Assembly: GCA_016713105.1 (NCBI GenBank)
Contig: JADJPS010000021.1
Location: forward strand, 310,001-374,000
Length of the DNA: 64,000 nt
Direction: 5' to 3'
DNA from: Devosia sp.
GTDB lineage: Bacteria; Pseudomonadota; Alphaproteobacteria; Rhizobiales; Devosiaceae
The notes beneath the pieces are model-generated. The model saw nothing but the letters and a program-made list of their open reading frames with translations. It ran no database searches and was not told the DNA's origin. Below are positions 53,092 to 61,956 of this stretch, one piece after another. The translations under genes were made by a program, and so were the position numbers. Within the stretch, counting starts at the first letter, position 1; each line of letters starts with the position of its first letter.

Positions 53092-53664
53092 TCACGGGGG
53101 GCGCGGGAAGCTCCGGCTGAGGAAGGCCGAGCCGGCGATGCCGAAGCGCCAGGGCAGGTCGGCCGCCCTGGTGATCCCGATGCGCGGACCGACGACGACG
53201 GGCGCCTCCGCTGCGGCGGGGTGAAACGCGAAGGGCGGATCGGCCAGCGAGCGGCCGTCCTCGAGTTTGCTCAAGCCCATGGCATCGCAGAGTTTTCCCG
53301 GTCCGGAGCAGAGCTCGCGAGGGGCGCTGAGCCGGCGTCGCGCGATCATCGTGGAGATGCCGGCGGTGGGCTCGATGGCGCGGATCAGCACTGCGGCTGC
53401 GTCGGAGCAGACGAAATTGAGGCACCAGTGCAGCCCGTAGATGCGGTAGATATAGACATGGCCGGGGCCGAGGAACATCGCCGCATTGCGGGCAGTGGGG
53501 CCGCGGTGGGCGTGCGAGGCCGGCTCCGAGGGGTGATAGGCCTCGGTCTCGGTGATGATGCCGCCGACGCCATCGACGAAGATCCGAGCGCCGAGAAGCT
53601 GGCGGGCGACGAGGACGACGTCGCGGTCGAAAAAACGCTGCAGGTCAACGGGCATGGCGGCCAT
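53092..53664 (-). CDS. DNA-3-methyladenine glycosylase (AAG/MPG family)
   Basis: 190 aa, normal length. Substrate-site and catalytic text: VARQLLGARIF, GIITETEAYHPSEPASHA with the catalytic Glu, RGPTARNAAMFLGPGHVYIY, GLHWCLNFVC, and LCSGPGKLCDAMG. It excises alkylated purines from DNA in the cytosol. Base excision repair housekeeping gene, which suggests the DNA to the right of the tRNA is core genome. Confidence 0.93.
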   Translation of the reverse strand: MAAMPVDLQRFFDRDVVLVARQLLGARIFVDGVGGIITETEAYHPSEPASHAHRGPTARNAAMFLGPGHVYIYRIYGLHWCLNFVCSDAAAVLIRAIEPTAGISTMIARRRLSAPRELCSGPGKLCDAMGLSKLEDGRSLADPPFAFHPAAAEAPVVVGPRIGITRAADLPWRFGIAGSAFLSRSFPRPP

Positions 53665-53702
53665 GGCCGAAGTGATGCCGCATCTGGCGGCCGGGCGGCA
53701 AC

Positions 53703-53936
53703 CTAGGATTTCTTGACGTTGACGCCGGATTGCACGCGCGCGGCGGCGATGCGCAAGGTGAGATTGACCGCCTCGGTCGTCGAGGAAATGCCGGAGCCGA
53801 TCAGGCCGGAACTGAGGGTGCTGTTCTTGGCGATGTCGGACTGGGCATACGCCTTGCGCTTGAGACGTGCCGTCTCGGCCTCCTCGAACATGGAAGGGCG
53901 CTGAATCCAGTTCATCGTGCGCTTGACGATCTGCAT
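53703..53936 (-). CDS. Small hypothetical protein
   Basis: 77 aa from ATG 53936 (a GTG 19 codons upstream, at 53993, is also possible; neither has a clear ribosome site). Reads MQIVKRTMNWIQRPSMF, then an Arg/Lys-rich helix and SSGLIGSGISSTTEAVN, ending in KKS. Basic, no TM segment. Not recognised. Divergent from the phosphohexomutase gene by 90 bp. Confidence 0.5.
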   Translation of the reverse strand: MQIVKRTMNWIQRPSMFEEAETARLKRKAYAQSDIAKNSTLSSGLIGSGISSTTEAVNLTLRIAAARVQSGVNVKKS

Positions 53937-54026
53937 TGCGGTACTGTGCTGAACGGAGATGAACGAAACCTTAACGGCTTGCCCGCCGGCCACGGGGTGT
54001 GAGAGGACAAGCCGAGGGAGATCTCA

Positions 54027-55438
54027 ATGAACGACTCGCTGAAGTTCGGGACCAGCGGCCTCCGGGGCTTGGCGGTGGAACTGGCCGGTCCGGCGGCGCG
54101 GCGCTATACCAGCGCGTTCATTGCCCACCTGAGGGCGACTGCCGCCCTCGGACCGGGACGGGTGTACCTCGGCCGGGACCTGCGGGGATCGAGCGCGGAG
54201 ATTGCTTCGGGGTGTGCGGCGGCCATCGCGGCGGCCGGGCTGGAGGCGGTGGACTGCGGCGCCTTGCCGACGCCGGCCCTGGCGCTGCATGCGATGGCAC
54301 TTGGCGCGCCGGCGATCATGGTGACCGGGAGCCACATCCCGGCCGATCGCAACGGGCTGAAATTCTACACGCCATCGGGCGAGATAACCAAGTCGGACGA
54401 GGCGGGGATCACCGCGGCGCTGACCGAGGTGGTGGTCGATGGGCTCGCACACCCGACGGATGGATTTGCGGCTGCGGGCGATCGCTACCGGCAACGCTAC
54501 CGCCACCTGCTGCCGGCCGGAGCGCTCGGAGGCTGGCGGATGGGGTGTTCGAGCACGCTTCGGTGGCGCGCGACCTGCTGGTCTCGCTGCTGACGCGGGC
54601 CGGGGCGGACGCCGTCCGGCTCGGCCGCACCGAGAGCTTCGTGCCGGTCGATACCGAGGCGTTCGCCGACCCGATCTTCGCCCAAGTGCCGGTGTGGCTC
54701 GCACAGCACCAGCTCGACGCCGTGGTTTCGACCGACGGCGACGGCGACCGACCGCTGGTCGTCGATGCCACGGGCGCGTTCATCCGCGGTGATGTGCTGG
54801 GGATGCTTGCCGGGCGTTTCGTCGGGGCGGGCAGGGTGGTGACGCCGGTGACCTCGAATTCCGCCATCGAGGGGGTTGGCTGGTTTGCCGAGGTCCTGCG
54901 AACCCGGGTGGGATCGCCCTTCGTGATCGCGGGGATGGAGGCCCTGGCCGGCCAGCCCGGCGGGCCGATCGTCGGCTTCGAGGCCAATGGCGGTACGCTG
55001 CTGGGAAGCAATGTCGAAATCGAGGGGCGGGTGCTCACCGCGCTGCCGACGCGTGATGCGGTGCTGCCGATCCTTGCGGCGCTCGGACTTGCCGCGCGCG
55101 AGGGGCGGAGCCTCGCCGAACTGGTCGGTGCCCTGCCGGTGCGGGCGGCGGTCTCGGATCGCCTGGCAGACGTGCCGGGCGAGCGAAGCGCGCCGTTCCT
55201 GCGCCGGCTGGTCGAGGAACCCGGGTTCGCGGCATCGTACTTTGCGCCGGTGGGCGAGGTCGAGCGGGTGTCGACCATCGACGGGCCGCGCTTCTCGCTC
55301 GCCTCCGGCGATACGGTGCACTATCGGGCCTCCGGCAATGCGCCCGAGCTCAGGTGCTATGTCGAGGGCGTGACGTCCGAGCGTGCCGCCGAATTGCTCG
55401 CCTGGGGGCTCGGGGCTGCCGCGGCCCTGGTGCGGTAG
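54027..55438 (+). CDS. Phosphomannomutase/phosphoglucomutase family protein (frameshift)
   Basis: About 470 codons if repaired. Family motifs in order: KFGTSGLRG at the start, active Ser in MVTGSHIPADRNGLKF, metal loop STDGDGDRPLV, sugar-binding GFEANGG, and phosphate-binding RASGNAPELR. The frame breaks at about 54540 (GGWRMG | VFEHASVARDLL), consistent with one G missing from a G run. Interconverts hexose 1- and 6-phosphates, for nucleotide-sugar supply. All catalytic motifs are present, so a sequencing error is likelier than decay. Convergent with the LysE gene, 3 bp apart. Confidence 0.85.
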
Positions 55439-55441
55439 GCC

Positions 55442-56059
55442 CTATTCCCGCGCCACCACGAAGACCGCGGCACTGGCCATGATCACGCCGGCGGTCCGGT
55501 TGAGGTTGCGGATGGCACGCGTCGACTGGAAGAAATCCCGCGCCGCCGCAGCGAGGCCGGCATAGGCGCTGCCGATGATCAGCAGGACCACGATCACGAT
55601 GAGCGTCAATTCCGAGAAGCCGAGCACGGTGATGGGCCGGTCGAGCGGGACCACGGTGGGCAGCAGTGCCAGGTAGAAGACGATGGTCTTGGGGTTGCCC
55701 ATGGTGAGCGCAAAACCCGAGAGAAAGGTCTTCCACGCGCTGCCGTCGCGCTTGGCGCCGATCTGTTCGGAACCGGGGCGTGCGCTCCAGAACTGCCAGG
55801 CGATGTAGAGCAGGTAGAGCGCTCCGGCCCAGCGAATGACGACGAAGACCGGCCCGAACCAGGTGGCGATGGCAGCGAGGCCGAAGAGCGCGAACACCAG
55901 GTAGATGAGGTCACCGACGAGAATGCCGAGCACCATCGGGAAGGCGGCGCCGAAACCGCCGCCGAGTGCGCGGGCGACAACCGCGGCGACGCCGGGACCG
56001 GGCACGATCACCGCGATGGCATAGGCGATGGTGAAGGCGGTGAGGGTAACGAGGTCCAT
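55442..56059 (-). CDS. LysE family translocator
   Basis: 205 aa. N-terminal VTLTAFTIAYAIAVIVPGPG holds the PGP signature of the LysE/RhtB superfamily, then GGGFGAAFPMVLGILVGDLI and FALTMGNPKTIVFYLALLP with the second family motif (NPK). About six TM segments. Exports amino acids or small metabolites across the inner membrane. Start ATG at 56059. Substrate unknown. Confidence 0.9.
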   Translation of the reverse strand: MDLVTLTAFTIAYAIAVIVPGPGVAAVVARALGGGFGAAFPMVLGILVGDLIYLVFALFGLAAIATWFGPVFVVIRWAGALYLLYIAWQFWSARPGSEQIGAKRDGSAWKTFLSGFALTMGNPKTIVFYLALLPTVVPLDRPITVLGFSELTLIVIVVLLIIGSAYAGLAAAARDFFQSTRAIRNLNRTAGVIMASAAVFVVARE

Positions 56060-56378
56060 GGCGGGGGTCGGTTCAGCAGCGCCGGCTTCTAGCAAGCGGT
56101 GCCGATTGACAAGCACGGTGCGGTCGCAGGGGGGCGTGATGGTGTTCGTCGGCGGACTTTGCCGCAACTTGATGGCACGGCGTAGCCGGGCCTGTTCGTC
56201 GACCAGGTACGGATCGCGACGCTGAGCAATGAGCTGGGCAAGTCACTGGACGGACAGGCGTTTTTCGCCACCGTACCGCGCGTTGGCTGCTGGATGCCGC
56301 GACCCGACCGCCTCGTTCAGCCCGCGCGACTGGGCGGACCTGCCGACCCACCGCCCGGCCTCGGAGGAGTGAGACGAC
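56060..56378. other. Intergenic region without visible gene
   Basis: About 320 bp between LysE and nucleoside hydrolase genes, both on the minus strand. I see no gene, tRNA or clear hairpin in it. Confidence 0.4.
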
Positions 56379-57320
56379 TTACGGCAACCGGGCCAGCCGC
56401 TCGGTGATCAGCCGGTAGAACCCTGCCGCATCGCCTGAGCGCAGGAAGTGCACATTGCGGGCCCGCCCGGTCACGCCCCAGTAGTCGGCGACGGTCATGC
56501 CCATGGTGAGCTCGGAGGCGGTCTCGACGGTGACGTTGATGTGGCGACCCTGGAACAGCCCGGGTTCGATCAGGTAGGCGATAACGCAGGGATCGTGCAG
56601 GGGGGCCCCCTGGCTGCCGTACTTCTGCAGATCGAAGCGCTCGGAGAAGCTGAGCATCTCGAAGACGGCCTGTCCGGCCCGGTTGCCGAGCGCACGGATG
56701 CGGTCGAGCCGCTCGTGGGTCGCCTGCATCATGTGGGTCAGGTCGAGCGGCGCCATGACGATGTGGACGCCGGAGCGCAGGACGACGTCGGCCGCCTCGG
56801 GGTCGACATAGATGTTGAACTCGGCCGCGGGGGTGACGTTGCCGCCCTCGAAGCACCCGCCGCCCATCATGACGATCTCCTTGATGCGATCGACGATGGC
56901 GGGCTGCTTGACCATGGCCATGGCGATGTTGGTGAGCGGGCCGAGGCAGCACAGCGTCACCGTCCCGGGGGGGTGTTCCATCAGCATGTCGACCAGGAAG
57001 TCGACGCCGTGCTGCGGCTGCAGCTCGAGCCTGGGCGCCGGCAGGTCCGGGCCGTCGAGACCGGTGTCGCCATGCACGTATTCGGCAGTGACGAGATGCC
57101 GCCGCATCGGCCGTTCGCAGCCTGCAAAGACCGGCACCTCGGTGCGGCCGGAGAGTTCGACGACCTTGAGGGCATTGCGGGCGTTCTGGGCCAGCGGGAC
57201 GTTCCCGGCCACAGCAACGATGCCCAGCACGTCGAAGTCCTCCGGTGACGCCAGCGCCAGAAGGATGGCGACGGCATCGTCCTGACCCGGGTCGGTGTCG
57301 ATAATGATCTTGCGCGGCAT
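56379..57320 (-). CDS. Nucleoside hydrolase (IU-NH family)
   Basis: 313 aa. The calcium-binding N-terminus IIIDTDPGQDDAVAI (Asp8, Asp10, Asp14, Asp15) is canonical. Further landmarks: LCCLGPLTNIAMA, IVMMGGGCFEGGNVTPAAEF with NIYVDPEAA, and the C-terminal HDPCVIAYL with the catalytic His-Asp. Cleaves ribonucleosides to base and ribose in the cytosol. Alone on its strand, divergent from the Kef-type gene. Confidence 0.93.
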   Translation of the reverse strand: MPRKIIIDTDPGQDDAVAILLALASPEDFDVLGIVAVAGNVPLAQNARNALKVVELSGRTEVPVFAGCERPMRRHLVTAEYVHGDTGLDGPDLPAPRLELQPQHGVDFLVDMLMEHPPGTVTLCCLGPLTNIAMAMVKQPAIVDRIKEIVMMGGGCFEGGNVTPAAEFNIYVDPEAADVVLRSGVHIVMAPLDLTHMMQATHERLDRIRALGNRAGQAVFEMLSFSERFDLQKYGSQGAPLHDPCVIAYLIEPGLFQGRHINVTVETASELTMGMTVADYWGVTGRARNVHFLRSGDAAGFYRLITERLARLP

Positions 57321-57533
57321 GGACTTGACCGGGTTCCCGAAAGAATTGATTCCGGCCGCATCATAGGGGGAGCCGAGCGCGCCGTCGATGTGAGCGGAAG
57401 GACATGCGTAACGCGCCGTCAACGCCGGCCGGCGCGCCCGGGGGGCCGTCCGCAAGCTGCCCGTTCCGGCAGCCTTGACGCTGGCAGGTCGCGGCGCAAG
57501 GCTAGAGGGAGTACTTGCGGGCGAGGTGCAGAA

Positions 57534-59378
57534 ATGGCCGGGGAAGTCGCGCACGTGGCCGAGGCCGCGGCGCATGGCGGGGTGGACCTCGTGCAGGTGG
57601 TGGCGCTGCTCGCCGCCGGGGTGGTCGCGGTGCCGGTGTTCAAGCGGCTGGGGCTGGGTTCGGTGCTCGGCTATCTTGCGGCAGGGCTCGCGGTGGGACC
57701 GTTCGGGCTGCGACTGGTGAGCGACCCGCAGGCGGTGCTGCACGCGGCCGAACTGGGCGTCGTGATGTTCCTGTTCATCGTCGGGCTCGAGATGGAGCCC
57801 AGCAGGCTGTGGGCGCTGCGCAAGCAGATCTTCGGGCTCGGCGTGCTGCAGGTGCTCGCCTGCGGGGCGCTGCTGACGGGGGTCGGCATCCTCCTGGGGT
57901 GGGCACCGGCGGTGGCGTTCGTCGCGGGCATGGGGTTCGTCCTGACCTCGACCGCCATCGTCATGCAGTTGCTGACCGAACGGGGCGACCTGGCCTCGCC
58001 GGGCGGACAGAAGATCGTCTCGATCCTCCTGCTCGAGGACCTCGCGATCGTGCCGCTGCTCGCGCTCATCGCGCTGCTGGTGCCGGGGAGCGGGGAGGGT
58101 GGAGACGCTCTGTCGCGCTGGATCAGCATCGGGGTAGCGGCGGCGTCCGTGGTGGCGGTGGTGTTCGCCGGGCGCTGGGTCCTGAACCCGGTGTTCCGTC
58201 TCCTCGCGGCAGCCAAGGCCCGCGAGGTGATGACGGCGGCAGCGCTGCTCGTGGTGCTCGGCGCGGCGCTGATCATGCAGCTCGGTGGACTGTCGATGGC
58301 GATGGGGGCGTTCCTCGCCGGTGTGCTGCTGTCGACCTCGACCTTCCGGCACCAGCTCGAGGCCGATGTCGAGCCGTTCCGCGGCATCCTGCTGGGGCTG
58401 TTCTTTCTCGCCGTGGGCATGTCGCTCGACCTCGTCGTGGTGGCGGCCAACTGGGGCACCGTGGCGCTGACGGTCATCTGCTACATGGCGGTGAAGGGCG
58501 GCGCGATCTATGCACTCGCTCGGGTACTGGGCGCCCGGAAGCCCGAGGCACTGGAGCGGGCGGTGCTGATGGCGCAGGGCGGGGAATTCGCGTTCGTGCT
58601 CTACACCACCGCGGCGGCGGGTGGACTCATCGGGGCCGAACTCAATGCCATGCTGACGGCGACGGTGATCATCTCGATGGCGCTCACGCCGGCCACCATG
58701 ATGCTGCTCAGGCTGGTGCCGGAGCCGGAACCGTCGATGGACGGGGTGGACCTCGCCGACGGGCTCGACGGCACCGTTCTGGTGATCGGCTTCGGCCGCT
58801 TCGGGCAGATTGCGAGCCAGCCACTGCTCGCCAAGGGGTACCGGGTGGCGATCATCGACAACGACACCGACATGATCCGCGCCGCGGGGCAGTTCGGCAT
58901 GAAGGTCTATTACGGCGATGGCACGCGGCTGGATATCCTGAGGGCGGCGGGCGCCGGGACCGCTGCGGCGATCCTCGTCTGTGTCGACGACAAGGAGGCG
59001 GCACTCAGGATCGTCGAACTGGTCAAGTCCGAGTTCCCGCTCGCGAAACTGCATGTGCGCGCCTACGATCGCGGCCACGCGATCGAACTGGTCAAGCGCG
59101 GCGTCGACTACCAGATCCGCGAGGTGTTCGAATCGGCGCTGACCTTCGGGGCAGCGACGCTGCGCGGACTGGGGGCGGGGGAGGACGAGATCGGGATCCT
59201 CGTCGCCGAGGCCCGCGAGCGCGATCGCCAGCGCTTTTCGGCACAGGTCGTGGGCGGCATCCAGGCGGGCCGCGACCTGCTGATCTCCAACGCGGAGGAC
59301 CAGGCGCGCGAGAGCGGGGTGGTCGCGGCACCTTCCGAGCCGGTGCTGCTGCAGTCGGACGGCGGAGCCAGGGTTTAG
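57534..59378 (+). CDS. Monovalent cation:proton antiporter (KefB/KefC type) with RCK domain
   Basis: 614 aa. CPA2 antiporter domain of about 12-13 TM segments (residues 20-390) with VFKRLGLGSVLGYLAAGLAV, FIVGLEMEPSRLW and SILLLEDLAIVPLLALIA. RCK_N Rossmann domain from about residue 418: TVLVIGFGRFGQIASQPLL, VYYGDGTRLDILRAAG. Functions in K+ efflux or pH protection. ATG at 57534 is chosen because it begins just before the first TM; the upstream open frame is Arg-rich and unlikely to be coding. Confidence 0.9.
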   Translation: MAGEVAHVAEAAAHGGVDLVQVVALLAAGVVAVPVFKRLGLGSVLGYLAAGLAVGPFGLRLVSDPQAVLHAAELGVVMFLFIVGLEMEPSRLWALRKQIFGLGVLQVLACGALLTGVGILLGWAPAVAFVAGMGFVLTSTAIVMQLLTERGDLASPGGQKIVSILLLEDLAIVPLLALIALLVPGSGEGGDALSRWISIGVAAASVVAVVFAGRWVLNPVFRLLAAAKAREVMTAAALLVVLGAALIMQLGGLSMAMGAFLAGVLLSTSTFRHQLEADVEPFRGILLGLFFLAVGMSLDLVVVAANWGTVALTVICYMAVKGGAIYALARVLGARKPEALERAVLMAQGGEFAFVLYTTAAAGGLIGAELNAMLTATVIISMALTPATMMLLRLVPEPEPSMDGVDLADGLDGTVLVIGFGRFGQIASQPLLAKGYRVAIIDNDTDMIRAAGQFGMKVYYGDGTRLDILRAAGAGTAAAILVCVDDKEAALRIVELVKSEFPLAKLHVRAYDRGHAIELVKRGVDYQIREVFESALTFGAATLRGLGAGEDEIGILVAEARERDRQRFSAQVVGGIQAGRDLLISNAEDQARESGVVAAPSEPVLLQSDGGARV

Positions 59379-59472
59379 GACCGGCCGACCGCGGGGCCTT
59401 CCCCCGGTGTCGATTCAATGCAACAGTGACCGACAGAGGGGAATACATCGTCATGATGCCTGGATTGCAGCA

Positions 59473-61956
59473 ATGCCGCAAAAGCCCATCGTATTGGATG
59501 CCCCCACTCCGCAGAAGCGTGCGCTGACCGCTGAGGCGCTGCAGGCGGAAATCCTCGAGAAACTCACCTACTTCATCGGCAAGGACCCGATCGTTGCCCG
59601 TCCGCACGACTGGCTCAAGGCGACGATCTATGCGGTGCGCGACCGCATCATCGACCGCTGGATGGAGTCGAGCCGGGAAACCTGGCGGACCGGGAACAAG
59701 CGCGTCTACTACCTGAGCCTCGAATTCCTCATCGGCCGGCTGATGCGGGATTCGATGAGCAATCTGGGGCTGATGGACGTCGTGCAGGCGGCGCTCAAGA
59801 ACTTCAACGTCGACCTCAAGGAGATGCTCAACCTCGAGCCCGACGCGGCGCTCGGCAATGGTGGTCTCGGGCGCCTGGCGGCGTGTTTCCTCGAGTCGAT
59901 GTCGACGGTGAACATCCCCGCCTATGGCTACGGCATCCGCTATGTGCACGGGCTGTTCCGGCAGGAGATGAGCGAGGGCTGGCAGGTCGAACTGCCGGAG
60001 GACTGGCTGGCGCACGGCAACCCGTGGGAATTCGAGCGACGCGAGAGTTCCTACGAGATCGGCTTCGGCGGTCACGTGGCGCCGGTGCAGGAGCCGGACG
60101 GCTCGACCCGGCTCGAGTGGCGCCCGGCCGAGCATGTGCTGGCGGTGGCGTTCGATACCCCGATCGTCGGCTGGCGCGCCAACCGGGTGAACACGCTCCG
60201 GCTCTGGTCGGCACAGCCGATCGACCCGATCCTGCTCGACAAGTTCAATTCCGGCGACCACATCGGGGCACTCGAGGAAAGCTCGCGGGCCGAGGCGATT
60301 ACGCGGGTTCTCTATCCTGCCGATTCAACTCCGGCCGGGCAGGAACTGCGGCTGAGGCAGGAATTCTTCTTTTCCTCGGCGTCGCTGCAGGACATCGTCC
60401 GGCGGCACCTGCAGCAATATGGCGACCTCGGATCGCTCAGCGACAAGGTGGCGATCCAGCTCAACGACACGCACCCGGCGATCGCGATCCCCGAACTGAT
60501 GCGCATCCTGATCGACATCCACGGCATGAAGTGGGCAGCCGCCTGGAAGCTGACCAAGGCGACCTTCGGCTACACCAATCACACATTGCTGCCCGAGGCG
60601 CTCGAAACCTGGCCGGTGGCGCTGCTGGAGCGGATGCTGCCGCGCCAGATGCAGATCATCTACGCGATCAATGCCGAGGTGCTGACCGAAGCGCGCGCCC
60701 TGGGCGGCTTCACCGACGGCCAGATCGCCAACCTGTCTCTGATCGACGAGAACGGCCATCGCCGCGTGCGCATGGGGCAGCTGGCCTTCGTGGGCTCGCA
60801 CTCGATCAACGGCGTCTCGGCTCTCCATTCCGACCTGCTGAAGAAGACGCTGTTCGCCGACCTTAACCGGCTCTACCCGGGGCGAATCAACAACAAGACC
60901 AACGGCGTCACGCAGCGGCGCTGGCTGATGCAGTGCAATCCGGGGCTCACCAGGCTGGTGAGCGAGCGGATTGGGCCCGAGTTCCTCGACGACTTCGAAC
61001 TGATCGCCAATCTCGACAAGCACGCCGACGACCCTGGGTTCCAGGATCAGTTCAAGGCGGTCAAGCGCGCCAACAAGGTGGTGCTGGCACAGGTCATCAA
61101 GGACAGGCTCGGGATCGCGGTGTCGCCCGATGCCATGTTCGACGTGCAGACCAAGCGCATCCACGAGTACAAGCGGCAGTTGCTCAACATCATCGAGGCG
61201 GTGGCGCAATACTCGATGATCCGCTCGCACCCTGAGAAGGACTGGGCCCCGCGGGTCAAGGTGTTCGCCGGCAAGGCCGCGCCGGGCTACTGGAACGCAA
61301 AGCTGATCATCAAGTTGATCAACGACGTGGCCAGGGTGGTCAACAACGATCCGGCGGTGCGCGGTCTGCTCAAGGTGGTGTTCCTGCCCAACTACAATGT
61401 CAGCCTCGCCGAGCAGATCATCCCGGCGGCGGACCTTTCCGAGCAGATCTCGACGGCCGGCATGGAGGCCTCGGGCACAGGCAACATGAAGTTCATGGCC
61501 AACGGCGCCCTGACCATCGGCACGCTGGACGGCGCCAATGTCGAGATGCTGGAGGAGGTCGGTCCCGACAACATGCTGATCTTCGGGCTGACCGCCGACC
61601 AGGTTGCCGAGAAGCGGGCCCGCAGCGAGGTGCCGCGCTCCGCCATCGACGCCTCGCCGGTGTTGCGGGAAGCGCTCGAAGCCATCGCCACCGGGGTGTT
61701 CTCTCCGGACGATCCGCACCGTTACCGCGACCTGATCGGGGGGCTCTACGACCACGACTGGTTCATGGTGGCGCGCGATTTCGACGCCTATGCGAAGGCC
61801 CAGCGGGCGGTTGATGCGCTCTGGATCAAGCCACGGAAATGGTATTCCATCGCCATCCGGAACACTGCGCACGTGTCGTTCTTTTCCTCGGACCGGACGA
61901 TCCGGCAGTATGCGCGGGATGTCTGGTCGGTTCCGACGGTCGGGGGTAGTGCGTGA
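59473..61956 (+). CDS. glgP: Glycogen phosphorylase
   Basis: 827 aa, near the usual 815. Landmarks: RVYYLSLEFLIGRLM, LGNGGLGRLAACFLESM, YGYGIRYVHGLF, TKRIHEYKRQLLN, and the PLP Lys in EASGTGNMKFMANGALTIG. Phosphorolyses alpha-1,4-glucan to glucose-1-phosphate. It overlaps the next gene (glgB) by 4 bases, the start of a glycogen operon that continues past the window. The ATG at 59473 gives MPQKPIVLDAP; an in-frame GTG at 59407 would add 22 residues and is less likely. Confidence 0.95.
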   Translation: MPQKPIVLDAPTPQKRALTAEALQAEILEKLTYFIGKDPIVARPHDWLKATIYAVRDRIIDRWMESSRETWRTGNKRVYYLSLEFLIGRLMRDSMSNLGLMDVVQAALKNFNVDLKEMLNLEPDAALGNGGLGRLAACFLESMSTVNIPAYGYGIRYVHGLFRQEMSEGWQVELPEDWLAHGNPWEFERRESSYEIGFGGHVAPVQEPDGSTRLEWRPAEHVLAVAFDTPIVGWRANRVNTLRLWSAQPIDPILLDKFNSGDHIGALEESSRAEAITRVLYPADSTPAGQELRLRQEFFFSSASLQDIVRRHLQQYGDLGSLSDKVAIQLNDTHPAIAIPELMRILIDIHGMKWAAAWKLTKATFGYTNHTLLPEALETWPVALLERMLPRQMQIIYAINAEVLTEARALGGFTDGQIANLSLIDENGHRRVRMGQLAFVGSHSINGVSALHSDLLKKTLFADLNRLYPGRINNKTNGVTQRRWLMQCNPGLTRLVSERIGPEFLDDFELIANLDKHADDPGFQDQFKAVKRANKVVLAQVIKDRLGIAVSPDAMFDVQTKRIHEYKRQLLNIIEAVAQYSMIRSHPEKDWAPRVKVFAGKAAPGYWNAKLIIKLINDVARVVNNDPAVRGLLKVVFLPNYNVSLAEQIIPAADLSEQISTAGMEASGTGNMKFMANGALTIGTLDGANVEMLEEVGPDNMLIFGLTADQVAEKRARSEVPRSAIDASPVLREALEAIATGVFSPDDPHRYRDLIGGLYDHDWFMVARDFDAYAKAQRAVDALWIKPRKWYSIAIRNTAHVSFFSSDRTIRQYARDVWSVPTVGGSA

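Noticed and set aside
57515..59527. Second 670-codon plus-strand frame over the antiporter gene
   Set aside because: Gly/Arg-rich with no motif, and the other frame encodes a full CPA2/RCK protein.
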